This document shows, in pieces, positions 33,645 to 41,196 of a DNA stretch of 64,000 nucleotides. Every line of letters begins with the position of its first letter. Positions within the stretch are counted from its first letter, which is position 1. The translations under genes were made by a program, and so were the position numbers. Under the pieces are notes generated by a model, which ran no database searches, had not been told where the DNA came from, and saw only the letters and a list, made by a program, of their open reading frames with translations. Source of the DNA: JAOTVV01 sp041602035 (lineage in GTDB: Bacteria > Gemmatimonadota > Gemmatimonadetes > Gemmatimonadales > GWC2-71-9); NCBI GenBank assembly GCA_041602035.1, contig JBFIHA010000013.1:5921-69920 (forward strand), read 5' to 3'.

Positions 33645-34940
33645 CTAGGGCTCGGGGACACGACGCACGATCTCCGACCGTGCGTCAGCCCCGCGTCGGA
33701 CGATGATCGCGATCGGCTCGCCGCGCACGAGCCACCAACTGTGCGGGTCGATGGTCGAGGGAGTGGTCACGTGCAGGTACAACCCGCGCACGTCGACCGT
33801 GTCCATCGCCGCCGAGTCCTCCAGATCGCCGACCTCGCCGAGCACGAGCCCGCGCTGAGCCACCGGATCGCCGTAGGTCAGTGACAGGTCCAGCGGCAAC
33901 GAGCGTCCGTCCGGTAGCACGACCCGACCGCCCACGAGCAGCACGTCGCTCGCCACTCGGTGATTGACCGGAAGTTGCTCGTACACTTGCGGGTCGGCAT
34001 CCGCATAGCGCTCTGAGGCGATCGCCTCGAGCGCCGAAAGGAGTAGGGCCCTGTTGAGCCACCGCAACGCTTGCTTCTGTGGATCGTCCGGCAAGGCCCC
34101 GCTCTCGATCAGCACGGTGCTGGTCCCCCACTGCTGGATCAGGTCGCCAAAGGCCCGCGGATTGAACGCGTCGTCGTACTTGGCAACGCGGCCAGGGATG
34201 ACCTGCTGCAGGGCGGCGGCCAGGACGGCGGCCAGCTGCCGAGCCCGGCTGCGAACGGGACCGTAGGATCGCGCGGAATCCGCAGCGGGCGCGAGCAGCG
34301 CAATGGCCGCCTGAAGCCCATCCGATCCCACCGTGGTCCGTGCCCCCTGGTCGTGCAGGTTGAACCCGAACGATGGCTCCACGCTGTCCCGCACCATCTT
34401 GAGGACTCGTGCCTCAGGCGTGGCCAACCGGCGCGCGTCACGGTTCACATCCACACCGGCCGCATTGTGCCGCTGAAACCGCTCAGCGCCATCCGGGTTC
34501 AGCATAGGGATCATCGTGATGGTGAGGCGCTCCTCGATGAGTGACCGTAGCGGATCCGCGGCTGCCTCGGCAAAGAACCGGATCACGTCGGCGAGCGCCA
34601 TCGTGGCGGTGGATTCATCGCCGTGCATCTGTGACCATAGGAGGACCCGGACGGGGCCGGAGCCGAACGTCACCGCTCGAATGGCGCGACCCTGCACGGA
34701 ATGCCCCACCGTGGCGACGCGCACCCCTCCCCGATCGACGTACGGGGCCAGCGCGGTCCACAGGTCTGCGTGGGTGAAGCGGCGCTCCGTAATCGCCTCC
34801 ACAACGAAGCGGTCGCTGGCTACACGGCCCGTGAGGTCACAGCACGGAGTCTGAGCAACGCCGGTCCGAGCGGACGCTAGGACCGCCACGAGTGCCGCTG
34901 CCACGACCACGCGCACGATCACCGTCCCAGACTTCCTCAC
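33645..34940 (-). CDS. M14-family zinc carboxypeptidase, exported
   Basis: 431 aa from GTG 34940. This start overlaps the stop of the upstream gene (GTGA), typical of coupled translation. The frame continues upstream but only as an overlap with that gene. It has a signal peptide (VVVAAALVAVLASARTGVAQ). M14 motifs are LWSQMHGDESTATMAL (zinc H..E), MLNPDGAERFQRHNAAGVDVNRD (substrate Arg), GFNLHDQG (third zinc ligand) and STVLIESGAL (catalytic Glu). A C-terminal ~130-residue beta-rich domain follows (SDVLLVGGRVVLPDGRSLPLDL). The substrate is unknown; peptide or cell-wall peptide degradation is plausible. Confidence 0.88.
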   Translation of the reverse strand: MRKSGTVIVRVVVAAALVAVLASARTGVAQTPCCDLTGRVASDRFVVEAITERRFTHADLWTALAPYVDRGGVRVATVGHSVQGRAIRAVTFGSGPVRVLLWSQMHGDESTATMALADVIRFFAEAAADPLRSLIEERLTITMIPMLNPDGAERFQRHNAAGVDVNRDARRLATPEARVLKMVRDSVEPSFGFNLHDQGARTTVGSDGLQAAIALLAPAADSARSYGPVRSRARQLAAVLAAALQQVIPGRVAKYDDAFNPRAFGDLIQQWGTSTVLIESGALPDDPQKQALRWLNRALLLSALEAIASERYADADPQVYEQLPVNHRVASDVLLVGGRVVLPDGRSLPLDLSLTYGDPVAQRGLVLGEVGDLEDSAAMDTVDVRGLYLHVTTPSTIDPHSWWLVRGEPIAIIVRRGADARSEIVRRVPEP

Positions 34941-35476
34941 GGGCGCAGGGCCTCCGGCACCGGATTCGACGAATCCGGGATGTCGTTCAGGACCGCGGCA
35001 ATCCGCCAGCGACCGTCCTGGCGGATGAGTTGAAAGCTGTCGACACCTTGCTGCGGTGGCCGACCCGACCCGGGGATACTCGCCTCGTACAGCACCAAGA
35101 CGTGCGCCATGTCCTTGAACACCATCGTATCTGTGCGGAGGATCGTCTCGACGAACCCCGTTTGCTCCACGTCGGCGCGCTCGATGAACTGCACGAAATC
35201 GTTCACGAACCCGTCTACGCTGAACACCGTGGTTGCCGTGCGGCTCGTTCGTAGCACGATCACCGCCTCGGGCAGAAACAGCGATCGCACGGCATCCCAA
35301 TCGGGCGTGGTGCCTGCCTCGAAGGTGACGAGGTCGTACAGGGCTCGGACCGCCCGTTCGGCCGTGGGAATCGTGTTTCCCCTCGTGGTCTGTTGCGCTT
35401 GCGCCGGGCCCGCGAGGCAGGTCAGGGCGAGCGCGACTCCTGCGACTCGTGCTGAAAGACATCTGGTCGAACCCAT
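34937..35476 (-). CDS. SnoaL/NTF2-like exported protein
   Basis: 179 aa from ATG 35476, with GGAG nine bases upstream. A signal peptide (VAGVALALTCLAGPAQA) leads to a mature domain of the nuclear-transport-factor-2 / SnoaL fold: AERAVRALYDLVTFEAG, WDAVRSLFLPEAVIVLR, VDGFVNDFVQFIERADV and the closing strands DSFQLIRQDGRWRIAAVLNDI. It has no clear active site. Its stop overlaps the GTG of the M14 peptidase gene, so the two form an operon. It is distantly similar in fold to the lipoprotein at 26582. Confidence 0.8.
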   Translation of the reverse strand: MGSTRCLSARVAGVALALTCLAGPAQAQQTTRGNTIPTAERAVRALYDLVTFEAGTTPDWDAVRSLFLPEAVIVLRTSRTATTVFSVDGFVNDFVQFIERADVEQTGFVETILRTDTMVFKDMAHVLVLYEASIPGSGRPPQQGVDSFQLIRQDGRWRIAAVLNDIPDSSNPVPEALRP

Positions 35477-35625
35477 GGTCACCACTCCGGAGGCAGGCGA
35501 GCGATCGGAAAGATGGCCTGAAACGTCGTCACGAATCAATGTGCGGTGGGTGGTCCGTTGGGTGCGTGGATCCTTGCGAGTATCTTGTACTCCGACGCCT
35601 GGCCACCAAAGGACGGACAACCATC

Positions 35626-36162
35626 ATGACGCGACTTTCCGGCTTTCTGCTCCTCGCCGCGCTCACGGCCTGTGCCGAACGCGCCGCCGACATGCCGATT
35701 CCCGATCCCACATCTTGTGCGGTGGAGGGCCTCCGCAACTGTGCCGTGGCAGGCGACGTCCTGTTCGCGAGTCAGCCGTCAGAGGTGGCGCTCGAGCGCC
35801 TTGCCGAGCAGGGTTACACGACCGTCGTCACCACCCGGGCGGACGACGAAATCGACTGGGATGAGCGAGCCAAGGTGGAGTCACTCGGGATGAGCTTCCT
35901 GAGCATCCCGATGCCCAACCCAGTGTCTGCCATCACCGATGAGCAGGTCGCCCGGCTCGATTCGGTATTGGCCAACGCACGTGGTCCCGTGGTGCTGCAC
36001 TGCGGCTCGGGCAACCGCGTATCCGGCCTGTGGGGCGCGTGGCTCGCCGAGCGGAAGGGCGTCGAGCCCGAGGAGGCCCTGCGCCTGGCTGAGGCGGCCG
36101 GCATGCGGAGCGTGCGGCCGGTGGTAGAGCAGCGGCTTGGCGTGGTCCCCACAGCGAAATAG
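35626..36162 (+). CDS. DUF442-like (beta-lactamase-hydrolase-like) protein tyrosine phosphatase, lipoprotein
   Basis: 178 aa. The signal peptide ends at LAALTAC (Cys16), so it is a predicted lipoprotein. The fold shows ASQPSEVALERLAEQGYTTVV (the Q-P-s element of DUF442 phosphatases), an acid-loop candidate, and the active-site P-loop VVLHCGSGNRVSGLW. That loop is a C-x5-R motif, as in cysteine-dependent phosphatases. These proteins usually act in the cytoplasm or are fused to sulfur-metabolism enzymes; an exported version is less common. The RBS is weak (AAAGGA about 12 bases upstream). Confidence 0.75.
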   Translation: MTRLSGFLLLAALTACAERAADMPIPDPTSCAVEGLRNCAVAGDVLFASQPSEVALERLAEQGYTTVVTTRADDEIDWDERAKVESLGMSFLSIPMPNPVSAITDEQVARLDSVLANARGPVVLHCGSGNRVSGLWGAWLAERKGVEPEEALRLAEAAGMRSVRPVVEQRLGVVPTAK

Positions 36163-36175
36163 CCACCCGAGTGAA

Positions 36176-36210
36176 CGCGGCCCGCCACCTCATGGTCCCG
36201 GCGGGCCGCG
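36176..36210. terminator. Bidirectional terminator hairpin
   Basis: CGCGGCCCGCC (36176-36186) and GGCGGGCCGCG (36200-36210) form a perfect 11-bp stem with a 13-nt loop. It sits between the convergent genes ending at 36162 (+) and 36215 (-). No strong T-run is present. Confidence 0.6.
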
Positions 36211-36214
36211 AACT

Positions 36215-36793
36215 TCAAAATCTGAACGCCACGCTCAGGCCGAGGCCGCTCGGCGTCGGTTGGACGGCTACACGCGCGCGGCCGAGCGGGACCTCGCGCC
36301 ATGCCTCTCGCGACGACATCGCGCCGATCATGGTACCGAGGAGGCCTCCGGCCAGACCCACGACCACCGTCCCTCCAACCACCGACGCGACCCTTTCTCC
36401 ACTGCTCTGGGGACAGACCCAGCTATCATCACATGCCGCGTAGGCGATGCCGAGAAGAAGCCCGACACCACCTCCCACGAGTGCGCCGGTCCTGGCACCC
36501 TTGTCCCAGTTCGAGCGTCGTCCGGCAATGACTTCCAGCTTGGAGACCATCGCCAGCGGCACCGCGGCGAGCGAGTCCACAGCAGCGCGTCCGTGGTCCA
36601 ACCGTCGTCGCGCGAATTCGAGGTGCAGCGTATCGGACCGAATGGCGCTGACGGTCGCCGGCGTGCGACGGAGGTCGTAGGTCGGGGCCGTTACCCGAAC
36701 GCGTTGGCCCGGGTGGAGGCTTGGAACTTGCCCCAGCACCGACGCGAAGGGAAAGAGCGGCACCACGAGACAAGAGAGTAGGACGCGCCGCAT
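36215..36793 (-). CDS. Hypothetical exported glycine-zipper membrane protein
   Basis: 192 aa from ATG 36793, preceded by GGAGG five bases upstream. A signal peptide (LLSCLVVPLFPFASVLG) is followed by a beta-like domain (GQRVRVTAPTYDLRRTPATV, SDTLHLEFARR, VPLAMVSKLEVIAGRR). Then come two glycine-rich hydrophobic segments (TGALVGGGVGLLLGIAYAAC and VVGGTVVVGLAGGLLGTMIG), and the protein ends in a beta-like AVQPTPSGLGLSVAFRF. The layout matches the protein at 1004. The two Cys in ACDDSWVC could form a disulfide between the helices. Function unknown. Confidence 0.75.
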   Translation of the reverse strand: MRRVLLSCLVVPLFPFASVLGQVPSLHPGQRVRVTAPTYDLRRTPATVSAIRSDTLHLEFARRRLDHGRAAVDSLAAVPLAMVSKLEVIAGRRSNWDKGARTGALVGGGVGLLLGIAYAACDDSWVCPQSSGERVASVVGGTVVVGLAGGLLGTMIGAMSSREAWREVPLGRARVAVQPTPSGLGLSVAFRF

Positions 36794-36867
36794 GCGTGCC
36801 TCCGGGTGTGCGGTCGAGCACATGATCCCCTGGGCGCGTCAAGCGCGCGTCAAGCGGTGGGCCTCTG

Positions 36868-38094
36868 CTATGGTGTTCGGTCGAACGCTTTCACTGCGAG
36901 CGCGCGCCGGTCGGCGGGAATAGCGTGGATCTCGCCATCTTCCACGTCCACCACCCGCTGGCCGTCGCGTGTCGATACGAGCAGATGCCGCGGTCCTACC
37001 CAACGGCAGCGTTCAGTGCTCGCCGCGACGACGGCCGACTGCGGTTCCGCGATTACCTCGTCGAGTACGACGCGTTCCGTGGCCCCACGCCGCACGACGA
37101 CTTGCCGGGTGGTGTAGGCCTGAGCTCCCGTGCTCCGCGCGTAGGTGCGGTCGTGGGCGAGGCGGCGGCTGTCGGGTGACCAGCACGCATTGAAGTCGTT
37201 CGGTACCCCGAGCGGCTTCTGTTCGGCAATGTAGCTGTATTCGTTGGCCGCCACTGCGTAGGTGATCAGGTGCGTCGTGTTCGCCCAGCGACGCGATACC
37301 ACCTCGTACACGATGCGCTCGCCGTCCGGCGCCCACACGTCGTTGCGAGGCCGGCTCTGATAATCGGAAATGACGCGGGCCGCGCCGCCGTCGTGGTCGG
37401 CGATCCACAGCTCTGGAATCACGTCAGGCTCAGAACGATTCGCGATGCGCACCGATCGATGCTGATAGTACGCCATGCGGGTGCCGCTCGCGGCATACTG
37501 CGGATCGATCTTTCCCACCTTGCTCGCGGTCGCGATCGTGGCGCAGTCGGTCGTGGCGACCGTGTAGAAATTGACGGGGTCGTCGACCACCGCCTGCGAG
37601 CGCGACCGCCACGCCGTAAACCCGTTTGCCGCACGACAGCCGATGTCCCGTACGGTCCCCGATGCGACTTCGCGAATGCCGTCGACGCTGCCACCTCGGA
37701 CGCCCACGCCCAGTCGACGGCCGTCCGGCGACCACGCCATCGTGTACTCGGCAGTGCCCGAGCCCACGTGCACGTCCGTCACCACCCCAGTTTCCGTATC
37801 AACCGCGACTGCCCGCGTGCTGTCACCCTGACGATAGGCGAAGCCAACCGCGCCCCCCGATGCAGTGGGCTCCGCGCGCAGCACCTCGTCCACACCGCGC
37901 ACGAGCGGGCGGTCCCGCCCCGTCCGCGTATCGACGTGCCGGAGGTCACCCGCGGAGGAATACACGATCGCGTAGTTGTCCCCCGGGAGCGGCCCGGTGA
38001 CACTGGGTGCGGTCTCAGGTGCGCCCCCCGGCCCACATGCCGGCATGGCGGAGAAAACGAGGACTGACAGCCAGGATCTGCTTCGATGGATCAT
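36868..38094 (-). CDS. TolB-like beta-propeller lipoprotein
   Basis: 408 aa. The signal peptide ends in FSAMPAC (Cys20). The mature protein is a series of WD40/PD40-type blades: YAIVYSSAGDLRHVDTRTG, TMAWSPDGRRLGVGV, PQYAASGTRMAYYQH, DVWAPDGERIVYEV and ACWSPDSRRLAHDRTY. The repeated W-S/A-P-D-G/S-x-R is the PD40 signature of TolB and related proteins. There are no catalytic residues. It probably binds a protein or polysaccharide in the periplasm. Weak RBS. It is divergent from the SagB-like gene with 199 bp between them. Confidence 0.82.
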   Translation of the reverse strand: MIHRSRSWLSVLVFSAMPACGPGGAPETAPSVTGPLPGDNYAIVYSSAGDLRHVDTRTGRDRPLVRGVDEVLRAEPTASGGAVGFAYRQGDSTRAVAVDTETGVVTDVHVGSGTAEYTMAWSPDGRRLGVGVRGGSVDGIREVASGTVRDIGCRAANGFTAWRSRSQAVVDDPVNFYTVATTDCATIATASKVGKIDPQYAASGTRMAYYQHRSVRIANRSEPDVIPELWIADHDGGAARVISDYQSRPRNDVWAPDGERIVYEVVSRRWANTTHLITYAVAANEYSYIAEQKPLGVPNDFNACWSPDSRRLAHDRTYARSTGAQAYTTRQVVVRRGATERVVLDEVIAEPQSAVVAASTERCRWVGPRHLLVSTRDGQRVVDVEDGEIHAIPADRRALAVKAFDRTP

Positions 38095-38293
38095 GACGCG
38101 CTCTCTGGGGATGAGTGGTGCGAATTCGTCCGGCGCTCATAATCGCCACTCGAGCGGCAAAAGCAAAGCGTCATTGAACACCGATCAGACCCTTCGTCAA
38201 TCGACTTGCGCTAGGAGCAGCGAGCGACACGTTGAGAAAGGAGCGAGCGCACGGTGGACTCGGCGAAGCCTGGCTGGAACCCGGAGGTTGACG

Positions 38294-39049
38294 ATGCTGG
38301 AGCTCACAGGGATTGTGGCGCAGGACATGGCGTCACTTGGGGCCATCTTGGCCTTCGCACTGGTAACGGGCATGGGGGCGTCAACCGCGCGTCCGCCTCA
38401 GAGCCGCGAGGTCCCACTCCCACCGCCGCGACAGGACGGTCCGCTCTCGGTGGAGCGCGCGCTCGGCACGCGACGCTCGGTTCGCGAACTCTCTAGTGCC
38501 AGACTCACGATAGACGAGGTCAGCCAGATCCTGTGGGCCGCGCAGGGCATCACCGAACCTGCCGGTCGGCCGTCCGGTTGGAACCCGGCGTGGACGTGGA
38601 TGGGCGGCCTGCGCACCGCCCCGTCCGCGGGGGCACTCTATCCTCTGGAGTTATACGTGCTCGCCGGTGCCGTAGCGGGACTCGACGAAGGGCTCTACCG
38701 CTACCTGCCGCAATCGCATGCGCTCACGCGCGTGAGCGACCGTGATCTGCGGGCGCCGCTCGCTGGTGCCGCCCTCGGACAGCGAGCGATCACGCTGGCT
38801 CCGGTGGTGCTCGTCCTCACCGCGGTGTACCATCGTACGGCCGTCAAGTACGACGATCGCACCGAACGGTATGTCCACATCGAAGTGGGTGCGGCCGCGC
38901 AGAACGTCTACCTCCAGGCGGAAGTCCTCGGACTCGGGACCTTCTTCGTTGGGGCATTCCGCGACCCGGCTGTGCGTGACGCGCTCGGACTGCCGACGGA
39001 TCACGCTCCACTCGGGATCATGCCGATGGGACGCTACGAGCGTCGTTGA
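38294..39049 (+). CDS. SagB-type nitroreductase-fold dehydrogenase, stand-alone
   Basis: 251 aa from ATG 38294, with GGAGG six bases upstream. The nitroreductase/SagB fold binds FMN: ALGTRRSVRELSSARLT (FMN-phosphate Arg residues), TAPSAGALYPLELYV (the SagB hallmark P-S-A-G-A-L-Y-P), and VHIEVGAAAQNVYLQAEVLGLG with FFVGAFRD. The first ~30 residues are hydrophobic (LGAILAFALVTGMGAST), so it may be exported or membrane-tethered, unusual for FMN enzymes loaded in the cytoplasm. No cyclodehydratase (YcaO) or precursor-peptide gene is nearby, so azoline oxidation in RiPP biosynthesis is not supported here. The substrate is unknown. Confidence 0.83.
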   Translation: MLELTGIVAQDMASLGAILAFALVTGMGASTARPPQSREVPLPPPRQDGPLSVERALGTRRSVRELSSARLTIDEVSQILWAAQGITEPAGRPSGWNPAWTWMGGLRTAPSAGALYPLELYVLAGAVAGLDEGLYRYLPQSHALTRVSDRDLRAPLAGAALGQRAITLAPVVLVLTAVYHRTAVKYDDRTERYVHIEVGAAAQNVYLQAEVLGLGTFFVGAFRDPAVRDALGLPTDHAPLGIMPMGRYERR

Positions 39050-39071
39050 GACATCCGTTGGCCGGGTGCTG

Positions 39072-39716
39072 TCAGGGTCGGCTCCGAGTCGCGGACGCGG
39101 CGTCCAGATAAGCAACAATCTTCGAGCGCGCGTCCGGCGTGAGGGGCTGGTTCAGCATGGTGGCCAGGTGCGCGTCCATGCGCTCCACGACCGCCGCCCA
39201 GTCCGCGGATGGATACTGCCGGGGATCGGGGATCTCGTGACAGCGACTGCATACCGCCACGTACAGGGCACGGTCGGGTCCGGGCGGCAGGGTCACGCTG
39301 CTTACCCTGATCGCGTGCTCGATGAAGTACCGCACCATGACGGTGCGCTCGGCGGATGAGGGTATCGGCACCCGATGGGGATCCGTGAGACCTTCTATCC
39401 TGAGCCACATGCGTCGAAACACACGCGGCCAGTCGGCTGCCGAGTGGATCTGTGGTGTCGCGAGGGCATGACACGCGGTGCAGTAGCGTTCGTGGAGGTG
39501 CGCGCCCTCGGATTCGGGATCCGGAAGATCCGCCCGCGTGACACCTGGCGGGGGAAGCGCGACCTTCGCCGAGGCGAGGAGGATCGCCTCCTGATCCGTC
39601 GACGCCGCCAACTCGCCTCGAGACGCGTCGGCGGACTGCCGCTCACCACAGGCGAGCAGACAGAGCAGCGCCACGGACGGAACGCGCCACAGTCGGTGCT
39701 GGCACACGGATGTCAT
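39072..39716 (-). CDS. Diheme c-type cytochrome lipoprotein
   Basis: 214 aa from ATG 39716, with AGGGGAG five bases upstream. The signal peptide ends in LLCLLAC (lipobox Cys22). Two heme-attachment motifs, CTACH and CSRCH, are ~85 residues apart, each in a small cytochrome-c domain. Candidate axial Met residues are in FRRMWLR and ERMDAHLATMLNQPLTP. It would be anchored in the periplasm and shuttle electrons. It sits between the SagB-like gene (convergent, 22 bp) and the two-component operon, 5 kb from the multiheme operon, with which it might exchange electrons. Confidence 0.88.
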   Translation of the reverse strand: MTSVCQHRLWRVPSVALLCLLACGERQSADASRGELAASTDQEAILLASAKVALPPPGVTRADLPDPESEGAHLHERYCTACHALATPQIHSAADWPRVFRRMWLRIEGLTDPHRVPIPSSAERTVMVRYFIEHAIRVSSVTLPPGPDRALYVAVCSRCHEIPDPRQYPSADWAAVVERMDAHLATMLNQPLTPDARSKIVAYLDAASATRSRP

Positions 39717-39819
39717 CGATGCTCCCCTCGAAAGACCGAGTGTGAGCGGCACACCGGGGCTTCGACCGGCCACACGGAGCTGACGATGAATGCTGTCAAC
39801 CGCGGCGTCAAGCGGCGTC

Positions 39820-41196
39820 TCACGCCGACAGGCCGTGCTTTTCCATCCGATACCGCAGGGTGTCGCGCGTGACCCCGAGCAACTTGGCGGCCTGGGTCAC
39901 ATTGCCGTTTGTTCGTGCTAGGGCCTGGCGAATGAGTCCGAGCTCGACACTCGTGAGCTCCACTCCCTCCGGTGGGAGCGTGATTAAGGCGGACGCGTCG
40001 TCCGTCGCCGCCTCGTGAGCGGAGAGTTCCGCCGGGAGGTGTTCGGGGTGGATCTCCAATGTCTCTTCGAGAATGAGCGCGCGCTCGAGCACGTTTCGCA
40101 GCTCCCTGACGTTGCCTGGCCATGTGTACCCTTCGAGGACGCGCAGGGCCTCTCCGGTCAGCCGGGGCGGATCGCGTTTGAGATCGCGGGCGAGCTGCTG
40201 CACGAAGTACTCCGCAAGCGGGGCGATGTCGTCCGGGTGCTCCCGGAGCGGAGGAATGGTGATGGGCACCACGTTGAGTCGATAGAACAGGTCCCCACGG
40301 AATGCCCCCTCGGCGATCGCCGACTCGAGGGCCCGGTTCGTGGCAGCAATCACCCGAACGTCCACCGTGACATCGCTGGTTCCCCCCACCCGCTTGAATC
40401 GCGAGTCCTCGAGGAACTGCAGGAGCTTGGCCTGCGCCGCCAATGGCATGTCCCCGATCTCATCAAGCAAGAGCGTCCCGCCGTCGGCGAGCTCTGCCAG
40501 GCCTTTCTTCCGTTCGCGCGCGTCGGTGAATGCGCCTCGCTCGTGGCCGAATAGCTCTGATTCCACCAGATGCTCGGGCAGCGCCGTGCAGTTGACTTGC
40601 AGGAACGGCTGATCACGACGGTCGCTCTGGACATGAATCACACGCGCCAAGAGATCTTTGCCCGTCCCGCTCTCGCCGCGCAGGAGGACCGTGGCTCGCC
40701 CGGCCCGGGCGACCTTCCCCACGGCCTCCACCAGGTTCCGGAGCGCCGCGGAACGCCCCACGACCCGGACGTCGGCAAACTGCCAACTCTGTTGCTCGCT
40801 GAGCACCGTGACCCGCTGCCGAAGGCGGCGCGTTTCGAGTCCCTTATCGATCGTGATCAGCAAATCGTCGAGGTCCGGGGGTTTCTGCAGGAAGTGGTAC
40901 GCGCCCGCCTTCACGGCCTGTACGGCGGTTTCGATTTCGCCGTAGGCCGTCACGATGACCACCACCAGCTCCTGATCGAGCTCGCGAAATCGACTCAGGA
41001 GTTCGAGGCCGTCCCCGTCGGGGAGCCGCAAGTCGAGCAGCATGAGGGCGGGCGACGCCCGCTCCAACAGGGCGAGTGCCTCACGACCGCTGCCGGCACC
41101 ATGCACCGTGTATCCGGCTGCGCCGAGGTGCTCGATGAGCCACGTACGCGTGAGCTCGTCGTCGTCCACGACCGCCAGGACGGGGCGAGCCGTCAT
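39820..41196 (-). CDS. NtrC-family sigma54-dependent response regulator
   Basis: 458 aa. The receiver domain (residues ~5-120) has VVDDDE and phospho-acceptor Asp55 in LLDLRLPDGDG. The AAA+ domain has Walker A GESGTGKDLLARVIH, the sigma54-contact loop reading GAFTDA (consensus GAFTGA), Walker B LLLDEIGDMPL, and R-finger region ATNRALE / RLNVVPI. The C-terminal Fis-type helix-turn-helix is GNVTQAAKLLGVTRDTLRYRM. Its ATG overlaps the stop of the sensor kinase gene by four bases. I infer it activates the -24/-12 promoter at 43711 from the inverted repeats upstream of it. Confidence 0.93.
   Translation of the reverse strand: MTARPVLAVVDDDELTRTWLIEHLGAAGYTVHGAGSGREALALLERASPALMLLDLRLPDGDGLELLSRFRELDQELVVVIVTAYGEIETAVQAVKAGAYHFLQKPPDLDDLLITIDKGLETRRLRQRVTVLSEQQSWQFADVRVVGRSAALRNLVEAVGKVARAGRATVLLRGESGTGKDLLARVIHVQSDRRDQPFLQVNCTALPEHLVESELFGHERGAFTDARERKKGLAELADGGTLLLDEIGDMPLAAQAKLLQFLEDSRFKRVGGTSDVTVDVRVIAATNRALESAIAEGAFRGDLFYRLNVVPITIPPLREHPDDIAPLAEYFVQQLARDLKRDPPRLTGEALRVLEGYTWPGNVRELRNVLERALILEETLEIHPEHLPAELSAHEAATDDASALITLPPEGVELTSVELGLIRQALARTNGNVTQAAKLLGVTRDTLRYRMEKHGLSA

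Noticed and set aside
34941..35462. Long N-terminal extension of the M14 peptidase
   Set aside because: It overlaps the SnoaL-like gene in another frame. The GTG at 34940 with GTGA coupling, directly before a signal peptide, is the better start.
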